A stretch of DNA of 64,000 bases, taken from assembly GCA_017446265.1 (NCBI GenBank), contig JAFSRD010000004.1, forward strand, positions 1 to 64,000, read 5' to 3'. The position numbers were made by a program, and so were the translations under genes. Positions 8,406 through 19,231 of this stretch are shown in pieces; the stretch's first letter is position 1, and each line of letters begins with the position of its first letter. This DNA comes from Treponema sp. (lineage in GTDB: Bacteria; Spirochaetota; Spirochaetia; Treponematales; Treponemataceae). The notes under the pieces were generated by a model. The model had not been told where the DNA came from and searched no databases. It saw only the letters and a program-made list of their open reading frames with translations.

Positions 8406-9035
8406 TTATTTCTGCAAAAACACATCTATTTCTTTTTGCAATATTTCTGCATTAACAAACTGATGCGTATATATTCCAAGCGACTTTGCCGCAAGACAGT
8501 TTTCTTCATTATCGTCAACAAAAAATACATGCTCCGCTTCAGTGTGCTCACCAAGCAAAATGCGCTGCCAGAATACAACATCAGGCTTTGACACACCCAA
8601 CACATTCGACGCATATATCTTGTCGAACAGAGCATAATCACCACGCTCAAGGTGAACGCGATAATGGCTTTCGACTGTATTTGTTCCGCACACAACACGA
8701 TAATTTTTTTCTCTCAATGTCTTAATAATTTTTACAACATCACCATTCAAAACAGGATTAAAAAAGATATGCATATAATCTGCATCTATGCGTTTTCCAG
8801 TACGCACATACACTTCTTTCCAAAAGTCAGCAGTTGTAATGTGCCCATCTGAAAGCATGGTCAAAATATCCGCTGAATGTATATCGACTATATTACTTTT
8901 TCCTCGTACGCTCCTGTCATATTTGCAACAGGAAAAAAAATCATTTTTGCTCATGCCGAGCATCTGTGCTATAGAGCTTTCTACTGCAACATTATCTGCA
9001 ACAACTTGCCCCATATCAAAAATAAATAATTTCAT
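8406..9035 (-). CDS. HAD-superfamily hydrolase (subfamily IA)
   Basis: A 209-residue cytoplasmic HAD phosphatase-like protein. Asp7 in the N-terminal FIFDMGQVV segment is the expected nucleophile. It has the FDxGxV form seen in YihX-type phosphatases, where the second Asp of the usual DxD is replaced. A later VDDNEENC segment supplies the metal-binding acidic pair, and the helical cap lies between. It begins 10 bases after the tyrS stop on the same strand, so it is probably the last gene of that transcript. The substrate is unknown; sugar phosphates or small metabolites are typical for the family. Confidence 0.8.
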   Translation of the reverse strand: MKLFIFDMGQVVADNVAVESSIAQMLGMSKNDFFSCCKYDRSVRGKSNIVDIHSADILTMLSDGHITTADFWKEVYVRTGKRIDADYMHIFFNPVLNGDVVKIIKTLREKNYRVVCGTNTVESHYRVHLERGDYALFDKIYASNVLGVSKPDVVFWQRILLGEHTEAEHVFFVDDNEENCLAAKSLGIYTHQFVNAEILQKEIDVFLQK

Positions 9036-9045
9036 AGAATCAAGC

Positions 9046-10290
9046 TCACTTTATGACAACACGAATTATTTTTTTCTTTCCCGCTTTGAGAATAAACTCT
9101 CCATCGTCGTCAGCGTCTTTAAGCGCAACAATAGTTTTCACGTCTCTTATGACATTTCCGTTTACAGAAGCCCCGCCCTGTTCAACAAGTCTACGATTAT
9201 CGCTTTTCGATGTGCCAGGCTGAGCTCTTGCAAATAAATCGACAATGCCAATGCCGCTCTCAATCTCACTTTTTGCAAGCTCTACTGTAGGCATGTGCGC
9301 TTTGCTCCCTTGCCCGCTAAACGCCGCTTTTGCACCTGAAAGTGCGTTGTCCGCTTCTTCCGCTCCGTGAATGACAGCTGTAACTTCGTATGCAAGCCGT
9401 TCTTTCGCTTCGTTGATGTTGCCGCCACAAACTGCATCAATTTCATCAATTGGCAAAAAAGTGAACAACTTGAAAAATTTATTGACATCTGCATCGTTCA
9501 CGTTGCGCCAGTATTGGAAAAATTCGTATACACTCGTAAGCGCTGCATCAAGGAAAATAGCGCCCTTCTCGCTCTTTCCCATCTTTTGTCCGTCTGCTCG
9601 CATTATAAGTGGAAACGTAAGACCAAAGCATTCGTGCTTGTTGTTGAGTTCAGTTGTACCGCCAAGCTTCCTGCGAATTAAATCGACACCCGCAGTGATG
9701 TTGCCCCATTGGTCGTCTCCACCAATCTGCAAAATGCAGCCATGCCGCTCGTGCAGCATAAGAAAATCGTAGCTCTGCAAAAGTTGATAGTTGAATTCAA
9801 TGAACGAAAGCCCGCGCTCAAGTCGCATTTTATATGCTTCAAACGAAAGCATTTTATTTACGCTAAAGCACGAGCCTATATCACGCAAAAAATCAATGTA
9901 GTTCAAATCTGCAAGCCAGTTTTTGTTGTTTTCTGCAAACGCGCTCTTGCCATCAAAGCCAATGAATTTATCAAGTTGCTTTTCAATGCGCACAGCGTTT
10001 TCATCAAGCTGCGCGTAGGAAAGCATTTTGCGAAGCTCTGTTTTTCCGCTTGGGTCGCCAATGCGCGCAGTGCCGTCTCCGATGAGCGCAATGCCAGTGT
10101 GCCCCGCATTGCGCAAGTGACGCAACGCAAAAAACGGCACCATGTGGCCGATGTGCAGGCTCGGTCCTGTGGGATCGCAACCAACGTAAAACGTGATTGG
10201 ACCTGCATCCATACATGCAGAAAGCCTTTCAACATCGGTGCACTGAGAAAAAAAACCGCGCGCTTTAAGCGATTCAAGCGTACTGTTCAT
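9046..10290 (-). CDS. tyrS: Tyrosine--tRNA ligase
   Basis: Class I aminoacyl-tRNA synthetase charging tRNA-Tyr. It has 414 residues with the HIGH signature at 46-49 (LHIGHM) and a KMSKS variant, KMGKS, in the usual place. A C-terminal S4-like RNA-binding domain follows (VEQGGASVNG region). Two ATGs lie 6 bases apart; I chose the inner one at 10290 because AAGGA is then correctly spaced. It lies 48 bases after the ABC ATPase stop on the same strand, so read-through from the transporter operon is possible. Only one tyrS is seen in the window. Confidence 0.96.
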   Translation of the reverse strand: MNSTLESLKARGFFSQCTDVERLSACMDAGPITFYVGCDPTGPSLHIGHMVPFFALRHLRNAGHTGIALIGDGTARIGDPSGKTELRKMLSYAQLDENAVRIEKQLDKFIGFDGKSAFAENNKNWLADLNYIDFLRDIGSCFSVNKMLSFEAYKMRLERGLSFIEFNYQLLQSYDFLMLHERHGCILQIGGDDQWGNITAGVDLIRRKLGGTTELNNKHECFGLTFPLIMRADGQKMGKSEKGAIFLDAALTSVYEFFQYWRNVNDADVNKFFKLFTFLPIDEIDAVCGGNINEAKERLAYEVTAVIHGAEEADNALSGAKAAFSGQGSKAHMPTVELAKSEIESGIGIVDLFARAQPGTSKSDNRRLVEQGGASVNGNVIRDVKTIVALKDADDDGEFILKAGKKKIIRVVIK

Positions 10291-10338
10291 GACCATTCCT
10301 TAAACCGCTTCTTGACATTGCCATACATGTCAAAAAAC

Positions 10339-11799
10339 TTATTTCTTTTCTGCATACATTCCAACAAGTTCTGGGAAGTCGTAATTCTTCTCTACGAAAT
10401 AGCGCAAGTCAAAATCTTCGTGAGTTACAACAACAAGAATTGTGGCATGTTCTGCAAGATAGTCTGAAATAACTTTCATTACATGAAGGCGCGTAGCAAA
10501 GTCAATGTGAGCAAACGGTTCGTCAAGCAACAGGATGTCTGGCTTTGCAGTCAACGCACGAGCAATGTCCATACGCTTCATCTCACCAGAAGATAATTCG
10601 TTCGGATGCGAGTTCAAGTGTCCCTTTGTAAGACCGACCTTTACAAGATTTTCCGCCAACTCTTCGACAGTTCCCTCGTTTCCAGCATTTGTAATTTGCT
10701 TGAAAGAATCTTGAATTGTCAAATCTGGGAAAAAAGAAAAGCGTGAATCTTGCTGCACAATTGCCATACGTTTTCTAAAAGGCTTAAATGGAATAGGATC
10801 CTTTCCTTTTTCCGAAGGCTTCAACTTTACAAGGTCATTGCCTTCCATAAGGATTTCTCCTTCCGTGTCATCTAAAAGTCGCAAGACAGCTTTTATCATG
10901 CTGGACTTGCCGCAGCCAGAAGGTCCTGTAACGCCATAAATTGTTGAACGCTCAAATGTTAGATTCAGCCCGTTAAATGCAGTAAAACGCCGCTCACCAA
11001 AAATACCGCGCTTTTGATACGACTGTGCAACTTCTTTCAATTCCATTGCACTTCCAGACGCACCTTTTTTTGCCTCTGGTTTTTCATAGCCTTCAAGCTC
11101 TGGCAATGTCTGAAGCTTTTCAATGTCTCCCTCTTTAAGCATAAATGCTTGCGTGAGCGTAAGACGGCGTATAAAATCTACATCGTGGCTAACCATAAGA
11201 AATGTCTTTGATTTGTCGCAAAGAATTTCTTTATTTAAAAATTCTACGAAATTTTTTCGCAAATTTCTGTCTAAGTTTACCGTCGGTTCGTCAAGCAAAA
11301 TTAAGTTGCCAGGACGAGAAAGCAAAATCATAAGCGTGATTCGCTGCATTTCTCCACCAGAAACTTCATCAGGATAGAGACGCGCAAACGCTTCAAAATC
11401 AAGCGTAAAAAAATCGTTAAGACGGCGAACAATTTCTGGTCTGCAACCTGGTGCAAGCAAATTAAGATTTTGATCCAGCGTTAAAGCAGGATTCATTACT
11501 TGTGCAGTTTCTGCAGGAACAAACATAAGTCCAGATTGCTCAATTTCTGTCCACTTGTTATAGTCTAGTTTTTTGCCTGCAATGTATCCGTCTAAACCAT
11601 TAATCTTCATTCCGCCTTCAAAAGTAAAAACAGTTGTAGGCAAAATTCCTGCAATGGCTTTAAGAAAAACAGATTTACCAGTTCCCGTTGGTCCCATGAT
11701 TACAGTCGAAGTGCCTGCATCAATGGTGAATGAACATTTTTTAAGCGTAATTCTGTCGCCCAAATGAATACAAAAATCGTTAAGCTCTACTGGAATCAT
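10339..11799 (-). CDS. ABC transporter ATPase with two fused nucleotide-binding domains (oligopeptide type)
   Basis: A 486-residue cytoplasmic ATPase that powers the two permeases upstream. Both halves are complete. NBD1 has Walker A GPTGTGKS (36-43), signature VSGGEMQ (146-152) and Walker B LILLDEP (166-172). NBD2 has Walker A GPSGCGKS (292-299), signature LSSGEMKR (402-409) and Walker B ILLLDEP (422-428). In most species DppD/OppD and DppF/OppF are separate proteins; here they are one. The start overlaps the permease stop by ATGA and follows AGGGGG. Glycine codons are mostly GGA/GGT, unlike the GGC-rich neighbours. Confidence 0.93.
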   Translation of the reverse strand: MIPVELNDFCIHLGDRITLKKCSFTIDAGTSTVIMGPTGTGKSVFLKAIAGILPTTVFTFEGGMKINGLDGYIAGKKLDYNKWTEIEQSGLMFVPAETAQVMNPALTLDQNLNLLAPGCRPEIVRRLNDFFTLDFEAFARLYPDEVSGGEMQRITLMILLSRPGNLILLDEPTVNLDRNLRKNFVEFLNKEILCDKSKTFLMVSHDVDFIRRLTLTQAFMLKEGDIEKLQTLPELEGYEKPEAKKGASGSAMELKEVAQSYQKRGIFGERRFTAFNGLNLTFERSTIYGVTGPSGCGKSSMIKAVLRLLDDTEGEILMEGNDLVKLKPSEKGKDPIPFKPFRKRMAIVQQDSRFSFFPDLTIQDSFKQITNAGNEGTVEELAENLVKVGLTKGHLNSHPNELSSGEMKRMDIARALTAKPDILLLDEPFAHIDFATRLHVMKVISDYLAEHATILVVVTHEDFDLRYFVEKNYDFPELVGMYAEKK

Positions 11800-12614
11800 A
11801 CTTCCCCCTTTGTCTCATTTAGGATGATAAGAAACGCCATGCTTACTGCAAGAAGCAAAATGGCAGGAACCCAGAAAAGCCATGGGTTAAAATCTCCTGA
11901 ACTGGCAAAATCTATTATAGCTTTTCGGTTTGCAGCAATAAGAGCGCCGGGACTTATGTGTTGAGGAGTACCCGTTGCCCCTAAACCTACTTGAATAACA
12001 TATCCAAAAGATGTGTCTAGTACAAGTGTTTTTAGCAAGATTCCTGCTGCCACTCGCTTTAATGTATCTTTCATTAGAGATGTTTTCATCAAAACATTCA
12101 ATATACGATTTTTTGTAAAACCATATGAACGGAAAGAAACACTGTATTTCCTGTTGTACAAGTCAATAAGCGGAATTGCAATACTTCTAACAGCCTCTGG
12201 CAACACAGTAACAGTAGCAGCAGCTACGAATACTGCAAGAGATAAAACCTCTGAAGTAGACCCCTTTGTAGAAACTAAAGCTCCAGAAACAGGTGCATAG
12301 CAGAACAAGGCTATAAGAATTGCAGGAACAGATTGAACCGCATTAAATAAGTTCTGGAAAAATCTACCAACTTTCATTGATAGAACACTAATGTAACCAA
12401 GAAACACGCTTATAAGCATGGCAAATGCAAGAGTTGTTACAAGCGTAATTGAAAGTTCTTGGAAAGACGTAAACAAAGATTTTAGATAATCGCCACTTAA
12501 AAAAGATGATGGAATAATGCTTTCAAAATACTGATACGGTATCCATGAAATTAAAAGTGGTGAAATAAAAATAATTACTAAAATTATGTTAAAAATTTTA
12601 AAGCGCTTTTTCAT
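11796..12614 (-). CDS. ABC transporter permease (DppC/OppC-like)
   Basis: A 272-residue inner-membrane permease with a hydrophobic N-terminal segment (about residues 9-27) and several further membrane spans. It is the second of two permeases and would pair with the 293-residue one to form the channel. The start at 12614 follows GAGGTGG and overlaps the end of the first permease by 17 bases. The stop overlaps the ATPase start by 4 bases. The binding-protein-dependent transport fold is judged from topology and operon context rather than from a sharp EAA motif, so the DppC label is by position. Confidence 0.82.
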   Translation of the reverse strand: MKKRFKIFNIILVIIFISPLLISWIPYQYFESIIPSSFLSGDYLKSLFTSFQELSITLVTTLAFAMLISVFLGYISVLSMKVGRFFQNLFNAVQSVPAILIALFCYAPVSGALVSTKGSTSEVLSLAVFVAAATVTVLPEAVRSIAIPLIDLYNRKYSVSFRSYGFTKNRILNVLMKTSLMKDTLKRVAAGILLKTLVLDTSFGYVIQVGLGATGTPQHISPGALIAANRKAIIDFASSGDFNPWLFWVPAILLLAVSMAFLIILNETKGEV

Positions 12615-13479
12615 ACCACCTCGGATAAATCAAGAACAACATTGTTCTAACAAGAAAAGTAACAATCGTATTGATGCAAAGAAGTACAAATACAGATGTT
12701 ATAAGCAAATCGGTATTTGTATTGATTAGAGCATCAATCAAGTTTTTACCAAGACCTGGAAAGTCAAATGCAATTTCAGCAATAGTTACAGAGCCGATAA
12801 TTGCAGGAACTTTTCCCGCAAGATACGGAATAAAGCGAGGCAATGTTGTAGAAAAAAGATAGCCCGAATATGTTCCAGGAATTGGGAAAAATTTTCCAAG
12901 ACCTCTACCAAGTGTAGAGAATACTATAGCATGAGTTTGATTAACTTGAGAAAGCATGTCTGTCTTTAAAAAGTTTAGTGCATCCCATGCAAGGCCGCCA
13001 AGTAAAACTGTTACCAAAGAAATAACAGGAATTGGCGCGTTTCCGATGATTGTGTATAAAACCCAAAAACCAACGAACAACGGAACAGCTGCAAAAATTG
13101 AAATTAAAAAACTTAAAAAGCCTTCAAATTTTTCACCTGATTTTACATTAAAGTGAACTGACATATATCTAGTAGTTACAGCATATGCGCCACCAATTAG
13201 TGCAATCAAAATAAGAAAGATGAGGGCAAGCAATGCAAGTGGCAATGTTTGAGCCGCACCCGCAAAGATAATCTGACCAGAAGTAAAACCTGGTCCCACT
13301 TTAGACAAATCTTTTTTTCCAATAAGCATTAAAAGAAACATCTGTAATGCTTCAAGATAGCCGTTTGAAGGCGTACCTATGGAAAGCAAGTATAATGCTG
13401 AAAGAATTATAGTTCCAACAATAGCAAAGACAACGCCATGTAGGAAAAACTCTCTAAATAAAAAACGTAAAAAACGCAT
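12598..13479 (-). CDS. ABC transporter permease (DppB/OppB-like)
   Basis: A 293-residue inner-membrane permease. It has an N-terminal transmembrane segment, a periplasmic stretch, then a five-helix transport core ending in a basic tail. DFPGLGKNLIDALINTN resembles the conserved region of DppB-type permeases that precedes the last helices. AGGGGA precedes the ATG. It is separated from the solute-binding-protein gene by about 100 bases with an internal stem-loop, and it is translationally linked to the second permease. Codon use is AT-rich. Confidence 0.85.
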   Translation of the reverse strand: MRFLRFLFREFFLHGVVFAIVGTIILSALYLLSIGTPSNGYLEALQMFLLMLIGKKDLSKVGPGFTSGQIIFAGAAQTLPLALLALIFLILIALIGGAYAVTTRYMSVHFNVKSGEKFEGFLSFLISIFAAVPLFVGFWVLYTIIGNAPIPVISLVTVLLGGLAWDALNFLKTDMLSQVNQTHAIVFSTLGRGLGKFFPIPGTYSGYLFSTTLPRFIPYLAGKVPAIIGSVTIAEIAFDFPGLGKNLIDALINTNTDLLITSVFVLLCINTIVTFLVRTMLFLIYPRWYEKAL

Positions 13480-13547
13480 GAAATCCCCTAAATAAAAGAA
13501 ATCAAATACATAAAAACTTATTGCCTGTAAAATACAAAGAATGCAAT

Positions 13548-13575
13548 GCCCGCCCTATAAAAGTATAAAGCGGGC
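13548..13575 (-). other. Intercistronic stem-loop after the solute-binding-protein gene
   Basis: GCCCGC (13548-13553) pairs with GCGGGC (13570-13575). It lies just after the binding-protein stop and before the permease genes. No T-run follows in the minus direction, so it looks less like a terminator than like an mRNA-stabilising hairpin, which would favour the binding protein over the permeases. Confidence 0.5.
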
Positions 13576-13581
13576 AAAAAT

Positions 13582-15180
13582 TTAATTTTTAAACTTCCAG
13601 TATTCTACAGAAAGGAACGGGTTGTCAGAGCCAATAGCAACGTCTCGCAGCCCACGCGAATACACATCCTTTTGAAGCGTACAGAGATACAGGGCGGGAC
13701 AGAGTTCACTTATTCGCTCGTTAAGTGCATCTGTTTTTTGAATCAGTTCAGGAGCAGAAACTTCTTTTTCCCAGTCCGAGAACATATTGTCCAATGTTTT
13801 ATCGGAAATGCCTGTAATGTTGTCTTTGCTCGTTGAACGATACAAATCACCAATTGAAGAATAAATATTGTCAAAGCCATCTCTATAAATGAGCGCAAGC
13901 TCATAATTCTTTTCTGAGAAAACTGTTCTGTTGAAAACTTGGTCACCTGCACGGCGGGCTTCAACTGTCAAACCGATTTCTGCAAGTTGTTTTGCAACTC
14001 CTTCTGCAAGCATTTTGCCGAATTCACCCATTGAATCTGGATATAATAATGTCGCATTCTGATTTGAAATATTCCCATTCTTTGCAAGCACTTTAGCCTG
14101 TTGAATATCGTATGGAAGAAGATTATCCATTTCTGTATCACGATATTCTGGCATGCTCTTTTGATAAAAGTTTGCTGGGAATGGACCATTGTTGATGCAA
14201 ACCCCCTCACCCTGATCTGTAATATCAGGAACAAGTTCAGTCTTGTTGAGCGCCATAGCCATAGCTTGGCGACCTTCTGCGCTCGGAAAGGTGTTTGTGT
14301 TGATTACCACTTCATAAAATGCATACGGCATGTATGAATTAATGTCAACATTTTTAATCTTTTCAACAGTAGTGCGGTCCATAGGATTTGTTTCAAGAAC
14401 AAGATTGATGCGCCCTCTGCGCAATTCGTTCATGCGGACTACCGGGTCAATCGTTCTTTTAATTACCAAACTGTCAGCTTGCGGTTTGCCATTTATATAT
14501 AGACCGTTTGCTTCAAATGTGAGCCATTTATCTATTTCCCATTTTGAAAGCTTAAACGGACCTGTTCCAACAGGAGCAGTAGCAAATGCACGCTCGTTTT
14601 CTCCAGTGCGCATGTTTACGTTCATGTCTCTTCCACGATATTTGCAAGGAACTATTTTGAACGTAAGGACAGCTTGCGCGCGATAGTCTGGAATAGGATT
14701 GTTAAATTCAATGATCACAGTAGTGTCGTCTTCGGCTTCCACGCTCTTGATAAATGACAGAAGGTAATCCCGCTGCGGAGAACCGTTTTCTTCAAGCGTA
14801 TAAGCATTAAACGAATACACAACATCGTCCGCAGTCAACGGGGTTCCATCGTGCCAGACAACATCGCGGAGAACTACTGTGTAAATCTTCTTTGTGTCTA
14901 CATCTTGCGTAATGCTGTCCGCAAGCGCAAGCTCCGGATAGCACACTTTACTCACAGGATCAACAGTGTAGTTCACAAGACCATCAAAAACAAGTTCATT
15001 AGCATTTAAACCAGAAGTATTTTGCGGCAGCACAGGATTCAGTGAATCTGGCAATGTGGAAACTGCCACAGTCATGCCTTTTGGCTGAGATTTCATAATA
15101 GCAAACACAATAGCAGCAATAATCAGAATTGCTGCCGCTATGATGACAGCGAGTATCTTTTTGCTTAATTTTTTTGCCAT
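13582..15180 (-). CDS. Membrane-anchored family-5 (oligopeptide-type) solute-binding protein
   Basis: A 532-residue extracytoplasmic binding protein of the SBP_bac_5 family. The N-terminus has basic residues and one hydrophobic segment (about 8-28) without a lipobox cysteine, so it is probably held by an uncleaved transmembrane anchor. Typical family blocks include VVWHDGTPLTADDVVYSF and GTGPFKLSKW. The substrate is likely a peptide or another small amphipathic compound. It starts 2 bases after the upstream lipoprotein stop, behind GGAG. Co-transcription with the FGE-like gene and the lipoprotein is very likely. Confidence 0.92.
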   Translation of the reverse strand: MAKKLSKKILAVIIAAAILIIAAIVFAIMKSQPKGMTVAVSTLPDSLNPVLPQNTSGLNANELVFDGLVNYTVDPVSKVCYPELALADSITQDVDTKKIYTVVLRDVVWHDGTPLTADDVVYSFNAYTLEENGSPQRDYLLSFIKSVEAEDDTTVIIEFNNPIPDYRAQAVLTFKIVPCKYRGRDMNVNMRTGENERAFATAPVGTGPFKLSKWEIDKWLTFEANGLYINGKPQADSLVIKRTIDPVVRMNELRRGRINLVLETNPMDRTTVEKIKNVDINSYMPYAFYEVVINTNTFPSAEGRQAMAMALNKTELVPDITDQGEGVCINNGPFPANFYQKSMPEYRDTEMDNLLPYDIQQAKVLAKNGNISNQNATLLYPDSMGEFGKMLAEGVAKQLAEIGLTVEARRAGDQVFNRTVFSEKNYELALIYRDGFDNIYSSIGDLYRSTSKDNITGISDKTLDNMFSDWEKEVSAPELIQKTDALNERISELCPALYLCTLQKDVYSRGLRDVAIGSDNPFLSVEYWKFKN

Positions 15181-15182
15181 AA

Positions 15183-16635
15183 TTAGCGGCTCCTTACAAC
15201 GAACGAATTATATACAACTACTTCACCAGAATAGCTGTCTGTTTTACCTTTTTGTATTTCAAAGAAATATTTATTTGTAGACAATTGAGAGCCTGCATTC
15301 AACACCGGCCATGAGTTGCCCACTTTGTTCTGCTTGCTTATCAAGTCTGGCAATTTTTTCTTTTCAATATCTTTACCACTGTGCGTATTCTGGTCGAACA
15401 CTCTGACAGTTCTGTTGTCTTTGAGCGTAATGACAAGGTCGTTCATTTTTCCTCTCGGAATTTCAACCATGCCCCACCAGTATTCATTGTTTTTCTGTTT
15501 TGTCGCATTAAATTTTGCAGGGCGTGATTTTTGATTTGACGCACTTGAATTCGGGTCAGGATTAAAAAGACCGATGATGAGCGGCATGACAGTCTTTCCG
15601 CGGCTTTCAATCTCTTCCTTTACAGCAATTTCCTGATTGATTTGGCGGATTTTTGCATTTAAATCATCTTTTTGCGCTCTAGCTTCCGCAATGATGTCTG
15701 CGCCAACATCTTTTGGATATTTGGCAGCAAACGCTTGGAGCTCTGCAAAAATGTCGTCCATATTTTTGCCGACAGATTGATAATGATTACGAATATCGTA
15801 CACGGTGAACGCTCCGTTTTTTCCTGTACCAGAACCTTCTTCTGCCTGTCGCGCAAATTCTTCGCCCATGCGGTCGCGATACGTATACGCCTCATCGCGG
15901 AACGCAGCAGAGCGCAAAATTGCGACATCTTGCCGCACCTTGTTAAAAGAGCGCACATTGGCAGCAACGCCGCTTGTATCTCCAACACCTGACTGCTTTA
16001 CCGTAGTATTGATTTTTGTCTGCGAAGTTTGATATTTTGCGAGGATCGCATCGTACGCTGCAACCTTTGTATCAAAGTCTGCTTTTTCGTCAACTTTCTG
16101 AACTTGATTCAAAAGCGCTGCTTTTTCAGAAGAAATCACGCTCACAACGTCAATTTCTTTGCCAACAGTGGCAAGCGCATCGTTGGAGCCATATACGTCA
16201 ACTGCGGTGTTGTACATCTTTTTCGCATCAGAAATCTTTTCAGATGCAAGGAGCTTGTCTACGCGTTGAGCGGTAAGATTAGCGCCTTTTTCACGAACGT
16301 CACCGGGAAGTTCAAGAGAAGCGTCAAGTCCGCTGAACTTTGTGAGCGCAGTATTGCACGCCGAAAGAAGACGAGATTCATTCGACGCTTTAATCGCATC
16401 TGTGCTGTCAAGTGCTTTTTTGCCGTCTTCAAACAATTTTACATAGTTCAGCCATTTATCGCGTTTTGCCGCGTCTTTAATGCCTTCCCAATATGCAGAT
16501 GCCGCAGCAGGCTCTCTCGTATTCCATGCAGAAACACCTTTACCTACAGCAGGATCGCTGTCTATTGCATCTTTTGTTGACACACACGAAACAACCGTAA
16601 CCGCGAGAGCAACCAAAATGATGATTCCGTATATT

Positions 16636-16646
<11 letters not shown>
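15183..16646 (-). CDS. Large lipoprotein of unknown function in the peptide-ABC operon
   Basis: The mature start is read as MKTKIYGIIILVALAVTVVSC, a lipoprotein signal with the cysteine about residue 21. The frame extends 18 codons upstream, but the ATG at 16646 follows AGGAGG and gives the signal peptide. The 487-residue product is mostly alpha-helical, with charged repeats of about 100 residues that suggest a TPR-like or coiled-coil body. A beta-rich C-terminal part (NEYWWGMVEIPRGKMNDL onwards) ends it. I do not recognise the family. It overlaps the FGE-like gene by 11 bases and precedes the binding protein by 2, so the three are one unit. Confidence 0.8.
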
Positions 16647-18255
<1,609 letters not shown>

Positions 18256-18286
18256 TTTTTTCCCCCATCAATGAGTTTAGAGGAAA

Positions 18287-18315
18287 AATTTATACCAAAT
18301 GCTTTTTTTTGTCAA
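18287..18315 (-). promoter_or_regulatory. Promoter of the FGE-like/ABC transporter operon
   Basis: On the minus strand, TTGACA (18310-18315) is followed by TATAAA after 15 bp, or by TAAATT after 17 bp. It lies about 32-60 bases before the FGE-like start. Confidence 0.5.
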
Positions 18316-18337
18316 TATCATTAGAAAAAACGTATTT

Positions 18338-19201
18338 TTATCCGCGCGGCGCTTTTGCCGGGTCAATTGGCATGCCGTTTTGAAACACCATAAACGTAAG
18401 GCGCGGATTTCCCGATGCATTTTTTCCTGCCGTTCCCACAGTATCGCCGCATACAACGTAGTCGCCTTTTTTTACGCTCACGCTGCCGAGCCACGAATAT
18501 GCATAAATCAATCCTGTCTTAGATTCGACGAACACGATGTTGCCGTAGCCGCGGTACATGCCCGTGTACATGACAGTTCCCGCGCGGATTGATTTTACCG
18601 GCTCATCGTTTTGCGCTGAAAGTTCCACGCCCGACACTTTGCCCTTTATGTATACGACGTGTGGATTTTCTACAGGCCACAAGAGCGACGAGTCGCCTGT
18701 CACTGTCGTTTGCGCGCCAGTTGCAACACTGCTCTGCTGCGAACGAACGGCACTTTTCGCATTTACTTTTACAACCTGCCCTACCTTAATAACAGAGTCA
18801 GCAGACAGATTATTAATTGCAAGCAAATCGTACAGCTGCATGTCGTGCCGCCGTGCAATTGAATAGAGCGTATCGCCCTTTTGCACTGTGTAGCACTCTG
18901 CATTCTTTGCCGTGCTGGAAGCAGTTTGCACACTTTCTGCTTGAGTTGCAGAAAGAGCAGCCGCGTTTGAAATGTTTGCTGTAGGAATTATTAATTTTTG
19001 ACCCGCTTTAATCACGTCGTCTTCAGAAAGATTGTTTGCAGTTCGCAATTCCGCAACAGTAAGTTCATAGCGTCTGCTTATCGAATAGAGCGTTTCGCTT
19101 TTTTTTACCGTATAAGAACTGTCTGCAAAAATTGGAGCGCAGAGAACTGCAAGCAACACGCATATCTTGAGAAACAATGATTTCTTTCTGGTGACATTCA
19201 T
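18338..19201 (-). CDS. LysM protein with a degenerate (non-catalytic) M23/LytM domain
   Basis: A 287-residue exported envelope protein. A signal peptide (1-26) is followed by LysM1 (29-73), LysM2 (103-147) and an M23-like domain (174-283). The zinc ligands are lost. The HxGxD site reads GVELS near residue 191, and the usual PHLHF motif reads PRLTF at 266-270. It therefore probably binds peptidoglycan and may activate an amidase, as EnvC/NlpD-type degenerate LytM proteins do. An intact M23 homologue lies at 53134-54189. It sits alone, 30 bases after the sugar-operon enzyme on the same strand. Confidence 0.88.
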   Translation of the reverse strand: MNVTRKKSLFLKICVLLAVLCAPIFADSSYTVKKSETLYSISRRYELTVAELRTANNLSEDDVIKAGQKLIIPTANISNAAALSATQAESVQTASSTAKNAECYTVQKGDTLYSIARRHDMQLYDLLAINNLSADSVIKVGQVVKVNAKSAVRSQQSSVATGAQTTVTGDSSLLWPVENPHVVYIKGKVSGVELSAQNDEPVKSIRAGTVMYTGMYRGYGNIVFVESKTGLIYAYSWLGSVSVKKGDYVVCGDTVGTAGKNASGNPRLTFMVFQNGMPIDPAKAPRG

Positions 19202-19231
19202 ACCGTTAGAGTATCGGCAAAAAAGCGTAAT

